Below are positions 23,076 through 35,200 of a stretch of DNA of 64,000 bases, one piece after another (the first letter of the stretch is position 1; each line of letters starts with the position of its first letter). The notes under the pieces are model-generated. The model did no database searches. It had not been told where the DNA came from and was given only the letters and a program-made list of their open reading frames with translations. The position numbers were made by a program, and so were the translations under genes. Source of the stretch: Theodoxus fluviatilis (lineage: Eukaryota > Mollusca > Gastropoda > Cycloneritida > Neritidae); assembly GCA_034096865.1 (NCBI GenBank), contig JAWQFJ010000563.1:1-64000 (forward strand). Reading direction: 5' to 3'.

Positions 23076-23320
23076 CATGAAAGAGACATAGAGAGACAGC
23101 ATGAGTGAGAGAGAGAGTATGAGAGTGACAGCATGAGTGAGAGAGAGAGAGTGTGAGAGTGACAGCATGAGTGAGACATAGAGAGAGACAGCATGAGAGA
23201 GACAGCATGAGAGAGAGAGAGACAACATGAGAGTGAGACAGACAGAGAGAGAGAGCATGAGAGTGAGACAGAGAGACACAGAGAGAGAGAGATAGAGAGA
23301 GAGAGACAGCATGAGAGTGA
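23030..23320. repeat. GA-rich tract with GACAGCATGAGAGAG variants
   Basis: A (GA)n core at 23033-23072 passes into an irregular repeat of GAGAGAGACAGCATGAGAG-like units. Open frames here are low-complexity and not considered coding. Confidence 0.85.
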
Positions 23321-23700
23321 GCCTGTTTTTCTCCATCGTTATCCCCCTCTCCTCTTTCATGGGAAGAGAGAACTTCCATCCTTTGTCTAAAAGTCCCCGG
23401 AAGTGAACCCTTCCGGTTCTGTTCCTGCTTTGTTCCTACTCTTGTCCATCCCGATAAATAGAGGCTACAGTGTTTGCTTAGAGAGACCCCCATCCCATCT
23501 GGGAGAGAGACCACTGCCACCACGGTCTATAGAGAGACCACTGCCACCACGATCTTGGGTTGGTCCAGGCCATTATCATCAGGCCTCGGACCAGCCAGGA
23601 GCTCCTGTACCCATGGGTTAATAAAGTTGTGGAAAGCAAGTACGATTTGTCTCATACCTGCGCCCTGCTACCATCATGCCTCGAACCACTCTATCACATA

Positions 23701-23893
23701 TGGATGGATGGATGGATGGATAGTGTTTTACGGCCTATCAGCCTTTGTAGACTATGTAACGCCATTAAAGACGAAAGTCACTGGAATAGTTTAAAGGCAA
23801 ATCAAGTCACGGTGTCCCGATTACTCTTACAAATCGCGTACGGAGACGCGGTGGGTCTATTCTTTACCCCAATCCACAGGGGGATCTCCCTGG
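23701..23893 (-). mobile_element. SINE-like repeat, copy 1
   Basis: This belongs to a dispersed family. In plus-strand reading it starts with (GGAT)n, then TTTTACGGCCTATCAGCC, AAATCAAGTCACGGTGTCCC and GACGCGGTGGGTCTATTC. I treat (ATCC)n as the 3' tail, so this copy is on the minus strand. No clear tRNA promoter box was found. Confidence 0.7.
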
Positions 23894-23981
23894 GGCTGGC
23901 AGAGGGATCAGTGGCACTGCAGCAGGCCCTAGGGCACTAGAGCCACACCATAGCTGCTGATGGACGAGATGGCTCGCGTCG

Positions 23982-23982
<1 letters not shown>

Positions 23983-24041
<59 letters not shown>
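23983..24041. repeat. (GA)n microsatellite with probable retroelement 3' end
   Basis: The GA run is followed by ATCATCATTACTTC and non-repetitive sequence. On the minus strand this looks like another retroelement 3' end, with a (GAT)-type tail meeting (TC)n, as at the LINE copies. Confidence 0.7.
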
Positions 24042-24043
<2 letters not shown>

Positions 24044-24494
24044 ATCATTACTTCTATAGGGCTGGTTCAGACTCCTTTTGAGTCGCTCGTAGAGCTAACA
24101 TATCTGGAGTAGCTTGTACCATTTTTTGAAGGGATGAGTTTTTAGATCTTGTCTGAACATGTGCGTGCGTGTGCACACGTGCGCAAGCACAGGTGTTCAC
24201 GTATGAATGTGAAGAAGATTTGTCTGAACTTTAAAAAAGATTTATAATCACTCACCTAGTATTCATGTGGATGCTTTTGTCATGTCAGACACTTGTTGGT
24301 GGTGGGTTTTCTGAGTCAAGGAAGGCAGCAATGCATGGTCTCTCATCTCATCTGCTGTGTGTGGGTTTGACATGAGGCACTTACCAGAGGGCTGTGGTGG
24401 CACTGGACTCTTTTCCCTGGCTATAAGCTGTTGATTATGTGGCTGTTTTTAGTTCGCCACGTACAGAACTAGCAATAAAAGATACATGTACACT

Positions 24495-24780
24495 GATCAT
24501 ATCATCATCGTCATCATCATTGTCGTCTTCATCGTCATCATCCATCCTACTCCTCCTCCATCGTCATCATCATCCATCGTCATCCTCATCCTCCTCATCC
24601 TCCATCATCTAACATCATCATCCATCATCATCATCCATCATCATCATCATCCATCATCATCATCATCCATTATCATCATCCATCATCATCATCCATCGTC
24701 ATCATCATCCTCATCCTTCATCATCCAACATCATTATCCATCATCATCATCAATCATCCTCAGTCATCATCATCATCATC
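24495..24780. repeat. (CAT)n/(CATCATC) low-complexity tract
   Basis: Irregular repeats of CATCAT and CCATCATCATCAT. The open frame across it (I/H/S-rich) is not a gene. Confidence 0.9.
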
Positions 24781-24784
24781 TCAT

Positions 24785-25290
24785 ATGATACTTGATGATC
24801 CACAGCTGAGATACAAGGACGTCTGCAAATGGGTCCTGAAGGTGCATTACAGTCACGCAATGAGCTGGGATGACGTTGTCACGGAACGTAGCACATGGAG
24901 AGGCGAGCTCCAGAGCACACTGAGGGAGGGATGGAGATTTACGGCGTATCAGCCTTTGAAGGCTATGTGTGACCATTATGCACGACAATCTCTAGACTGC
25001 TTTAGAATAAGAGCAAATAAAGTCACGATGTCCCTAGTTATTCGCCTCTTACAGATCGCGTAGGGAGACGCGGTGGGTCTGTTCTGACCCCCAACCCAGA
25101 CAAAGGGAGGGAGAAATGAGACTCTCGTGGCCAGAGGAGAGATTCATTCATTGCAAGGACTGGCTGTACTAGAATGAGCCAGCACCTTTCAGTGCCACTG
25201 CCGTGACAAGGACTGCCACTACAGGACTGGACTACACAATCACAGCAGAGTCTGCAACTGTTCGGACATGGCTGATGAAAGCGTGTGTGC
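24785..25290 (+). mobile_element. LINE-D 3' end fragment interrupted by a SINE-like repeat
   Basis: From 24785 the plus strand reads LRYKDVCKWVLKVH, then SWDDVV and RSTWRGELQSTL, the conserved C-terminal region of a LINE family common in invertebrates (usual form LRYKDVCKRDLK, then W, then R-x-x-WR). After the SINE-like sequence at 24938-25108, the zinc-finger tail resumes at about 25190 (CHCRDKDCHYRTGLHNHSR). Only the last 100 or so codons of the LINE remain. Confidence 0.7.
24938..25108 (-). mobile_element. SINE-like repeat, copy 2, nested in LINE-D
   Basis: It shows the family core ACGGCGTATCAGCC, AAGTCACGATGTCCC and GACGCGGTGGGTCT, and splits the LINE-D coding end. GAGATT occurs at both borders and may be the target duplication. 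Confidence 0.65.
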
Positions 25291-25675
25291 ATGCACACAT
25301 GGTGCAATTGATTTGGCGACAGTTTTCCCAAGTGATGTCTGCCCTCTTTATAGGTGATAGCCAGTATCGTCTATCACTGGTGCAAGCCTCAAGCTGCTTC
25401 AGTGGCATGCTACAGTACTGGAGGGCGTTATTTACACAGTCCTTGAATCTCTCTTGGAGGCAACCTTGGCTTCTATGATGAACGGTTCTGGAAGCTCCTT
25501 TCAGATCAATTTTTTTTCTCTCTTTTTTTTTTTTGGGGGGGGGGGGGGGACGTCATAGACATTGAACCAGCACTCTCACAGACACACTGAGGGAAAGATG
25601 CATCATAGATGTTCACCTCTTACATTCATTCTCATTCACGCACAGACAGGGTTACAACACATAGTAATGACAAGA

Positions 25676-25930
25676 TAGATGGATAGCGTTTACGGCCTAT
25701 CAGCCGTTGTAGGCTATGTTAGGCCATTAAAGCACGAAAATCACGTGAACAGTTCAGAGTAAACGCAAATCAAGTCACGGTGTCCCTAGTTATTCGCCTC
25801 TTACGAATGACAAAGGAGAGCCGCCGATTGGAAAATGTCAAGAAAGAAGCCAGATTTCTCTCCCGTCCCAGAAATTGAACCACAGCACTGCTCCTTGCAC
25901 AGGATCCTACGCCAAAGCTTGCTCCCCTTG
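25676..25930 (-). mobile_element. SINE-like repeat, copy 3, with shared flanking repeat
   Basis: The family core spans 25676-25808 and stops after TTACGAA. The following 25850-25925 (TCCCGTCCCAGAAATTGAAC, then CCAAAGCTTGCTCCC) recurs at about 43245-43320 near copy 6, so the two repeats may be related pieces. Confidence 0.6.
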
Positions 25931-26055
25931 TCTGCGGAGTTGTGATTCATCCATCCCATTGACTAGGTCCATTCATCACAGCTGACTTTAAGTATCATGC
26001 TCTCCATGCATGTGAAGCCTGATTTATCAAACTCTTGCCAGCGGATGCCTATAAT

Positions 26056-26239
26056 GGGTGGATGGATGGAGTTTTACGGCTCATCAGCCTCTGTAGGCTA
26101 TGCGAGAACATTAGGCATGAAAATCTCAAGAAAAGTTTAGAGTAATCGCAAATCAAGTCCTGATGACCCTATGTATTCACCTCTTATTAATCGCGTAGGG
26201 AGACACGGTGGGTCTATTCTGACCCCCAACCCACAAGGT
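26056..26239 (-). mobile_element. SINE-like repeat, copy 4
   Basis: The full core is present, from GGTGGATGGATGGA through GGTGGGTCTATTCTGACCCC, somewhat diverged. Confidence 0.65.
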
Positions 26240-27012
26240 GGTTGCCCATAATGGAGCCAAGGGACATAGAACCAACAATAAATATTATTTGCACTAATAT
26301 TATTTGCACTGTGCAAATCATCACCGTCATCATGAACATCATCAACGATGATCAGAGCAGAAGCAGCAACAACAGAAACAAAGAAGAATGAAAGAAAATA
26401 AGCAACAAATAAGGAAATATGAATACATGCCAAATCTGTTGAATGTACCTGTGACAAAATCTGTCCAAACAAATAACACAACTTTCAGGGTTTGGCTTTA
26501 AAACAGTTTATTATAAAGTCATTCCTTTCAAAACTGTTGCTTAAGGAGTACCTCCCTTCACCAAAAAAAAAGCATTTTGAAGGTCAACCTCATTCACAAA
26601 TCAATGCATGCTTAAATGAAGATATGTCAAGGGATAATGTAGATGAGAACAATGGCAATGAAGAAAGATGTCAACCCATTCATCAGACTTATAAGAGAAG
26701 GTCTGCAGCAAAAATACAGCCAGTCAATGTAAATTGAACAAATTGCATGTTGGATATATCTCATCCTAAAAATGGCAGCTTCTGTCAATAAAATCGGCAT
26801 ATGGAAAAACATTTCCAACATGTGCAAGGAAGTGGAATAAGTAATAAAAACTATAATGTAAAATAAGATTGCCTCACCATCTTCTGCATGTTGGCAGCAA
26901 CTGGCCTAAGCTGCATTTCCTGGAGGGTACAACTAAAGAAGTGAGATGTTTCAATGATCTACATTTTCTTACCCTTGAGAATTTGGTGAGTTTGACATTA
27001 CAGAGAGATTTC

Positions 27013-27056
<44 letters not shown>

Positions 27057-28260
27057 CAGAGAGAGAGAGACAGAGAGAGAGAGACAGAGACAGACAGACA
27101 GACAGACGAGATTTGGGGGCGGGAGAAGACAGTTACTGCTGAATCTCGAGGTTTCTGAAAGAGACATTTTAGTTGTCTGAAGAGATTCTCGGGAATGGCA
27201 GTGGTGGTACGGGCAATAGTATTGGACCCCAAGACTACCGAGGCTACGAACAGAGCAAAAATAGGGCTCCCTGTAATACTGTTTGTAATGTTTGCAGCAA
27301 GGACATTCTGCAGCACCCTTTGATTAGGGCAAAGCAATCATCTGCCATAGTTGCCACAGGTTCTGTGCATCATAGTTTGGGCTGCCATCTCATCTTGGGT
27401 ACTACTGACATCATCTGCAAAATCAATGTACTATCATGCTCCTGTATGTATGTGCTACGTTATTTTCAATCTGTCTTGTAGAAAGTGTATCAGCCAAATG
27501 TACTCCAAACCTACAGAGCTCAGGCATACAAACTATCTTATATTGCTTCATGCTAATTCAAAGCCAGTGTCATTTGAATATAGATAAGACCTAATAAAAG
27601 GCATTGCAATCTCATTGAAATCATCGCCACCTAATAATGTCTGTAGAACATGAAGGAAAAGATATCAATTATTCAAAAGGATTACGAAAATTTATTATCA
27701 GCAACTACTTAATGTTTTTTAAACCAAACTAAATGACCACTAATAGCCAATCTCTGTTAGTCTCAAAGACAATGAAAACAAAATCACATCAGCAATTTCA
27801 TTCTTGACCTTTGCACAGAGGCTTGTACACCACACGTCATCTCCAAGTTTGTCTCAGTGACTTCAACTTCTCTAGCTTGCAAAGAACAGGAGAGAAATAG
27901 TTTCATCAGAGATTATTCAAGACATTGGGAATCCTAGTCCTCTCTCTCTCTCTCTCTGTCTGACCAACACCACCAAGAGATTCATGATCAGGAGGTCTTG
28001 CATCCCTCTTCACATTCTCATGGCAATTTATCAGTTCCACCCGTAGAGCAGATAGTCTTGGGACAGAAATTGAGGCTTGCAGACAGAAATGCAGGCCTGC
28101 AAGCACCGAGTTGGTCATACACCCAAATCCTCTCGCACTTGCAAAAAAAAATTTCAATCTTCAAGGGTGGTTTGTACACATGGTTTGGTCTGAATGACCT
28201 GACTGCCTTGTAGAGCTAACTGCTGGGGGGAAAGAGAGAAGTCCCTCTCCGCCCATCAGC
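26240..28260. other. No gene recognised
   Basis: Short open frames only (for example 26492-26737 on the plus strand), without motifs. A (GA)n/(GACA)n tract lies at 27016-27108, and a CT run at 27938-27957. Confidence 0.45.
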
Positions 28261-28269
28261 ACAAATAAA

Positions 28270-28990
28270 CCAAGCATGATATGTGTCTATGTCTTACTTG
28301 CAGCCAATGACTCGACTAGGCAGGCAAACAGAGAGCTGGCTTTGCTTGCAAAGTCCTTCGCAGGTGACCATGAGTTTGGTTTTCATCTGAAATTCTCGCT
28401 GGCAACATGGTACTCAGACATTCATTGAAGAACTGTTCACCACTGTACAGCTGCATAACTCAATCAAGTATGCTTTTTCACTCACAACCAAGGACTCAAT
28501 CTCATTTATTAATCAGAATGCTGGCCTTGCAACTGATGTTCTGCTGGCAATCATGTAGTCAGACTTTCATTAAAGGATTGCTAGAAGAGGCCCCCTTCTC
28601 ACCACTGTTGAGCTGCATAACTTAAACAAGCATGTATTCTCACTCACAACCACGGACTCATCCACATTTATCAATCAGGAACGGCCTTGCTACTTAAGTT
28701 CTGGCTAGCAACCTGGTGCTCCAGCTTATGAAAGAAGAAAGCCCATCCAACTGCAACACAGCTGCATTATTCAACCAAGCAACAAGTTTCATACACAATC
28801 ACAGACTCATGCCCATTGGTTTTACCGAGGGGCAGGGCTTGATTCCAAAGTTCTGGCTGGACACCACATGTTCAAACTTCTGATGAACTGAGGGAGCAAG
28901 AGACCCCCATCTCACCACAGCACAGCTGTAAAATCCAACCAGGCACTCAGTCTTGCACAAACTCAAGGACTCATCTAGACTGAAGATGGG
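28270..28990. repeat. Degenerate tandem repeat, period about 150-163 bp
   Basis: A recurring anchor (CTGCATAACTCAATCAAG and variants) occurs at about 28451, 28613, 28762 and 28925, with similar sequence between. About four old copies lie just downstream of the MED24 stop codon, so part may be in its 3' UTR. Confidence 0.65.
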
Positions 28991-29028
28991 AGAGCTGGGC
29001 AAGCTACTGAAGTCTCTCGTGAAGATCT

Positions 29029-29226
29029 TTAGGCTTGTGATGATGAGCTGATGGATCGAGAGAAGGCGGCTACAGGGGCCAATGAGATGGCAGGCTCCTT
29101 CACTCGTGAGTTGTGGAAGATGGCCTTCACCGCCATCTTGCGGCCACTGTTGGTGGACAGGTCACAGATCTGCAGGATCTGTGCGTTGCTGAAGTAGCCT
29201 GGTCGGATCTTCTGCAGCTGCAGCAG
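29029..29226 (-). CDS. MED24: MED24 last exon with stop codon
   Basis: It starts LLQLQKIRPGYF and contains ILQICDLSTNSGRKMAVKAI, matching the vertebrate C-terminal region (VVLAITDLSLPLGRQVAAKAI). A Ser-rich end follows and a TAA at 29029-29031. The preceding intron is about 7.5 kb long. Confidence 0.92.
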   Translation of the reverse strand: MLQLQKIRPGYFSNAQILQICDLSTNSGRKMAVKAIFHNSRVKEPAISLAPVAAFSRSISSSSQA

Positions 29227-32200
29227 CTGAAACGACATCAAATGCAAATGAGCATGCAGTCCAATGGGAGCAAGAGGAGATGTGCATTGAACATGTAATG
29301 TTCCACACTAATTGTTCATGCCCCTTGCTGCCCATCCCATGCTGGCCTTGCTGCCATTCCCATGTTGGCCTTGCTGCTTGCAGCCATTCCCATACTGGCC
29401 TTGCTGCCTTTCCCATGTTGGCCTTGCTGCCATTCCCATGCTGGCCTTGCTGCCCTTCCCATGCTGGCTTTGCTGCCATTCCCATACTGGCCTTGCTGCC
29501 ATTCCCATGCTGGCCTTGCTGCCATTCCCATACTGGCCTTGCTGCCATTCCCATACTGGCCTTGCTGCCATTCCCATGTTGGCCTTGCTGCCATTCCCAT
29601 ACTGGCCTTGCTGCCATTCCCATACTGGCCTTGCTGCCATTCCCATGCAGGCCTTGCTGCCATTCCCATGCTGGCCTTGCTGCCATTCCCATGTTGGCCT
29701 TGCTGCCCTTCCCATGCTGGCCTTGCAGCCATTCCCATGCAGGCCTTGCTGCCATTCCCATGCTGGCCTTGCTGCCCTTCCCATGCTGGCCTTGCTGCCC
29801 TTCCCATGCTGGCCTTGCTGCCATTCCCATGCAGGCCTTGCTGCCATTCCCATGCTGGCCTTGCTGCCTTTCCCATGCTGGCCTTGCTGCCCTTCCCATG
29901 CTGGCCTTGCTGCCATTCCCATACTGGCCTTGCTGCCATTCCCATGCTGGCCTTGCTGCCCTTCCCATGCTGGCCTTGCTGCCATTCCCATGCTGGCCTT
30001 GCAGCCATTCCCATACTGGCCTTGCTGCCTTTCCCATGTTGGCCTTGCTGCCATTCCCATGCAGGCCTTGCTGCCATTCCCATGCTGGCCTTGCTGCCTT
30101 TCCCATGTTGGCCTTGCTGCCATTCCCATGCAGGCCTTGCTGCCATTCCCATGTTGGCCTTGCTGCCATTCCCATGTTGGCCTTGCTGCCCTTCCCATGC
30201 TGGCCTTGCTGCCATTCCCATGCTGGCCTTGCTGCCATTCCCATGCTGGCCTTGCTGCCTTTCCTATGCTGGCCTTGCTGCCCTTCCCATGCTGGCCTTG
30301 CTGCCCTTCCCATGCTGGCCTTGCTGCCCTTCCCATACTGGCCTTGCCATTCCCATGCTGGCCTTGCTGCCATTCCCATACTGGCCTTGCTGCCATTCCC
30401 ATGCTGGCCTTGCTGCCCTTCCCATGCTGGCCTTGCTGCCATTCCCATACTGGCCTTGCAGCCATTCCCATGCAGGCCTTGCTGCCATTCCCATGCTGGC
30501 CTTGCTGCCCTTCCCATGCTGGCCTTGCTGCCATTCCCATACTGGCCTTGCTGCCATTCCCATGCTGGCCTTGCTGCCATTCCCATGCTGGCCTTGCAGC
30601 CATTCCCATGCTGGCCTTGCTGCCCTTCCCATGCTGGCCTTGCTGCCATTCCCATGCTGGCCTTGCTGCCCTTCCCATGTTGGCCTTGCTGCCATTCCCA
30701 TGCTGGCCTTGCTGCCCTTCCCATGCTGGCCTTGCTGCCCTTCCCATGCTGGCCTTGCTGCCCTTCCCATGCTGGCCTTGCTGCCATTCCCATACTGGCC
30801 TTGCAGCCATTCCCATGCAGGCCTTGCTGCCCTTCCCATACTGGCCTTGCTGCCATTCCCATACTGGCCTTGCTGCCATTCCCATGCTGGCCTTGCTGCC
30901 ATTCCCATGCTGGCCTTGCTGCCATTCCCATGCTGGCCTTGCTGCCATTCCCATACTGGCCTTGCCATTCCCATGCTGGCCTTGCTGCCATTCCCATGCT
31001 GGCCTTGCTGCCATTCCCATGCTGGCCTTGCTGCCATTCCCATGCTGACCTTGCTGCCATTCCCATACTGGCCTTGCTGCCATTCTCATGCTGGCCTTGC
31101 TGCCATTCCCATGCTGGCCTTGCTGCCATTCCCATACTGGCCTTGCTGCCATTCCCATACTGGCCTTGCTGCCATTCCCATGCTGGCCTTGCTGCCATTC
31201 CCATGCTGGCCTTGCTGCCATTCCCATGTTGGCCTTGCTGCCATTCCCATACTGGCCTTGCTGCCATTCCCATACTGGCCTTGCTGCCATTCCCATACTG
31301 GCCTTGCTGCCATTCCCATACTGGCCTTGCTGCCATTCCCATGCTGGCCTTGCTGCCATTCCCATGCTGGCCTTGCTGCCATTCCCATGTTGGCCTTGCT
31401 GCCATTCCCATGCTGGCTTTGCTGCCATTCCCATACTGGCCTTGCTGCCATTCCCATGCTGGCCTTGCTGCCATTCCCATGTTGGCCTTGCTGCCATTCC
31501 CATACTGGCCTTGCTGCCATTCCCATGCAGGCCTTGCTGCCATTCCCATGTTGGCCTTGCTGCCATTCCCATGTTGGCCTTGCTGCTTGCTGCCCTTCCC
31601 ATGCTGGCCTTGCTGCCCTTCCCATGCTGGCCTTGCTGCCATTTCCATACAGGCCTTGCTGCCATTCCCATGCTGGCCTTGCTGCCTTTCCCATGCTGGC
31701 CTTGCTGCCCTTCCCATGCTGGCCTTGCTGCCCTTCCCATGCTGGCCTTGCTGCCCTTCCCATGCTGGCCTTGCTGCCATTTCCATACAGGCCTTGCTGC
31801 CTGCTAAGCCTCAGTTCTGGGTGTGGGGCTCTGTGGCCAAGCAGTCTGCATGTTTGACACAGTTGCTCTGGCAAGTGGGTGCAGCGTTCAAAGAAGTACT
31901 GACAAATTAACCAAGAAAATGTTAATGCTGAAAGTTTCTTGTTTTTAAGCCATGACTAGCAGGCTTAGCCCAGTCACAACCTGGCAGCATAAGCTGTGAA
32001 AGCAGGCTTAGCTCAGTCACTACCTGGCAGCATAAGCTGTGATAGCAGGCTTAGCTCAGTCACTACCTGGCAGCAAAAGCTGTGATAGCACGCTTAGCTC
32101 AGTCACAACCTGGCAAAATAAGCTGTGGTAGCAGGCTTAGCCCAGTCACTACCTGGCAGCATAAGCTGTGATAGCAGGCTTAGCTCAGTCACAACCTGGC

Positions 32201-35200
32201 AAAATAAGCTGTGGTAGCAGGCTTAGCCCAGTCACTACCTGGCAGCATAAGCTGTGATAGCAGGCTTAGCTCAGTCACTACCTGGCAGCATAAGTTGTGA
32301 TAGCAGGCTTAGCCTAAGGGGAGTTCAGAAGGCGCAGTGCTTCATTGCGCTTACTCAGCGCTTAACCCATTAGACACTATGACGGTATACACAAAAGAGT
32401 CCTGAAAACCTGAGCCTTTTTCAGAAAAACTGAAGAAGTCGGGTACGTTTACAAAACATTTATTAACTCCACTTGTAACAATCACAGAGACACAAAATAA
32501 GCATTGTCTTAAAGCTGACATCCATTGCTACAAGCTCATACAATCAAATACAACACAATACAAGTTAAAATTTAGGAATGATTTTTTAAAATTAGAAAAT
32601 AGTGCAAAAACGGACACATTCACCTTGATTTTCAGTTAAAAATTATGGTTTTTAGAAAGAAAACCTCCCAAATAAGCTCAAAACAGACTCTTAATGGATA
32701 ATTTACTCATTTAGCTATCTGCTGAAACAAAATGCAAAGTCCTAAATCAATTTGTTCATGAGATACAGCAAATATGGTACATGACATGAAATCGCAAATT
32801 TTTTTTTTTTTTTTTACATGATCACAAAGTAATTTTCACCATGCCTTTTTTCACTCAGATAAAGGTAAACATGAAGCACATGCATGACATGACAGATAAT
32901 ATAAAGAGAAAAGGTGCAAGACATGCATTTGCAAGTGATAAAGTCTTTCAAAAATAGGCATGGATTAATTAGCAAGTGATAAAGTCTTTCAAAAATAAGC
33001 ATGCATTACCAAGTGATAAAGTCTTTCAAAAATCAAGATTTTTTTTACATCACTTGGAGCTGGCAGGAGGTGGATTCCTCTGTCTCTCTCTCTCTCTCGG
33101 CATATCGATTTGTCTCTGTCACAAGTCGTTTTCCCACATCGCGTGTGTGAAGATCAGAGAGAAGACATGAAGAGGCTTTGCATCCGAGGGGAATCTTCAC
33201 TCCTTGAGCGCGTCGAAAGGCGTGTCGTGTGCGAGAACGAAAATTTTCTGTCTGCCACGATCCTTGGAAGCCTAGAAACTCTTCCTCCTCCAACATCTCT
33301 CGCATCCACTGGTCCTATTGAAGCGGATCTTCCGGCGCATCGACATCGTCGAAATCAGAATTAGAATCGGCATCAATGTCGTTTCCTTCGCTCTCATCCG
33401 ATGCTGAGTCGGACATGACGCGTGTCGTGTGCGAGAACGAAAATTTTCTGTCTGCCACGATCCTTGGAAGCCTAGAAACTCTTCCTCCGACAACATCTCT
33501 CGCATCCACTGGTCCTATTGAAGCGGATCTTCCGGCGCATCGACATCGTCGAAATCAGAATTAAAATTGGCATCAATGTCGCTTCCTTCGCTCTCATCCG
33601 ATGCAAAATCGGACATGACGCGAAAAAATTCAGAACGTCAGTCGAAATCTCGACAAAAATCGCCACAACACAGCTAAAACTTGTCCGATTTCGATCAAAC
33701 TTGGACTAGCGTAGTGCGCAGTCACTCTGCTTCCCAGCAGGCATTGCGATAAGTCGGCCATTGCCGTTGCTAATTTTAGATCTCGACGTAAACACCGCGA
33801 GGGTAAGATGAGACGCGTGCGTCGCTCCCGAAGCGAAGGGGGGATGCAACGTGCGCGTTCCATCCGAAGCGAGTGGGTTAATGTGATTCACTCGTGAACG
33901 GCAATTTGGGGCGCGATTCACTCAGCGCTCACTCAGCGCAACGCAGCGCTGTGAATCACCAATCCGACATGCAGCAGAGGGATTCTGCAGCAAAACAAAA
34001 TGGCGTCTTCGATCCCGCACTGGCCGTCGACGCGTACAATAACCCTCAGAAACATCATTTTGGGACTGGAACGGGCTTTATTTGCCCCAAGCGCCCTGTA
34101 TGCGTGAAGAATGGCAAGTAAGGATGACACCGTAGTGGACTTTATTCACGCAGAATACATGTAAACGTGCATAAACGATGTCTGTGGCAAAGAAAATATT
34201 TTCTTCGCGTCTATCAACACAACATGGGGCGCAGAAGATTTACCTCCCCTTTAACAAGTGAAGCGCTGCACAAACTCTGGGGCGTTCAGGTGAGCAATGA
34301 AGCGCTCAATTGCCAACATTAAGCGCTCATGCAGCGCTGAGTTGTTATGAACAAGCCTCCAGTCACTACCTGGCAGCATAAGCTGTGATAGCAGGCTTAG
34401 CTCAGTCACTACCTGGCAGCATAAGCTGTGATAGCAGGCTTAGCTCAGTCACTACCTGGCAGCATAAGTTGTGATAGCAGGCTTAGCCCAGTCACTACCT
34501 GGCAGCATAAGCTGTGATAGCAGGCTTAGCTCAGTTACTACCTGGCAGCATAAGCTGTGATAGCAGGCTTAGCCCAGTCACTACTTGGCAGCAAAAGCTG
34601 TGATAGCAGGCTTAGCTCAGTCATTACCTGGCAGCATAAGCTGTGATAGCAGGCTTAGCTCAGTCATTACCTGGCAGCATAAGCTGTGATAGCAGGCTTA
34701 GCTCAGTTACTACCTGGCAGCAAAAGCTGTGATAGCAGGCTTAGCCCAGTCACTACTTGGCAGCATAAGCTGTGATAGCAGGCTTAGCTCAGTCATTACC
34801 TGGCAGCATAAGCTGTGATAGCAGGCTTAGCTCAGTCATTACCTGGCAGCATAAGCTGTGATAGCAGGCTTAGCTCAGTCACTACCTGGCAGCATAAGCT
34901 GTGGTAGCAGGCGGTAACCCAGTCACAATCTGGCAGCAAGTGCTATGACTACCTGGGCAAGATGCTTCACTCACATTGCTTCTCCCCATGCAGGAGTAAA
35001 ACGTGTACTTGTGAGAACTGAGCTGGAAGACTGAAATAACTTTGGTGCATTCATTGGCAGCATAGTTGTATGCTCCTCAAGGTGTTGAGATGGTGATGGA
35101 ACGATAATGAGGAGCCTGATGTCCAGGAGGTAAAAAAGTACTGTTTGAACATCCATGCATAGGTGAAGAGTCACATTCACAATATAAAAAGCTATCTTTA

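Noticed and set aside
24486..24788. 100-codon frame rich in I, H and S
   Set aside because: CATCAT repeat translated in frame.
29162..31910. Open frames of 240-876 codons on both strands
   Set aside because: They come from a 23-bp repeat without stop codons. All frames are open and translate into the same 23-residue period. This is intron sequence of MED24.
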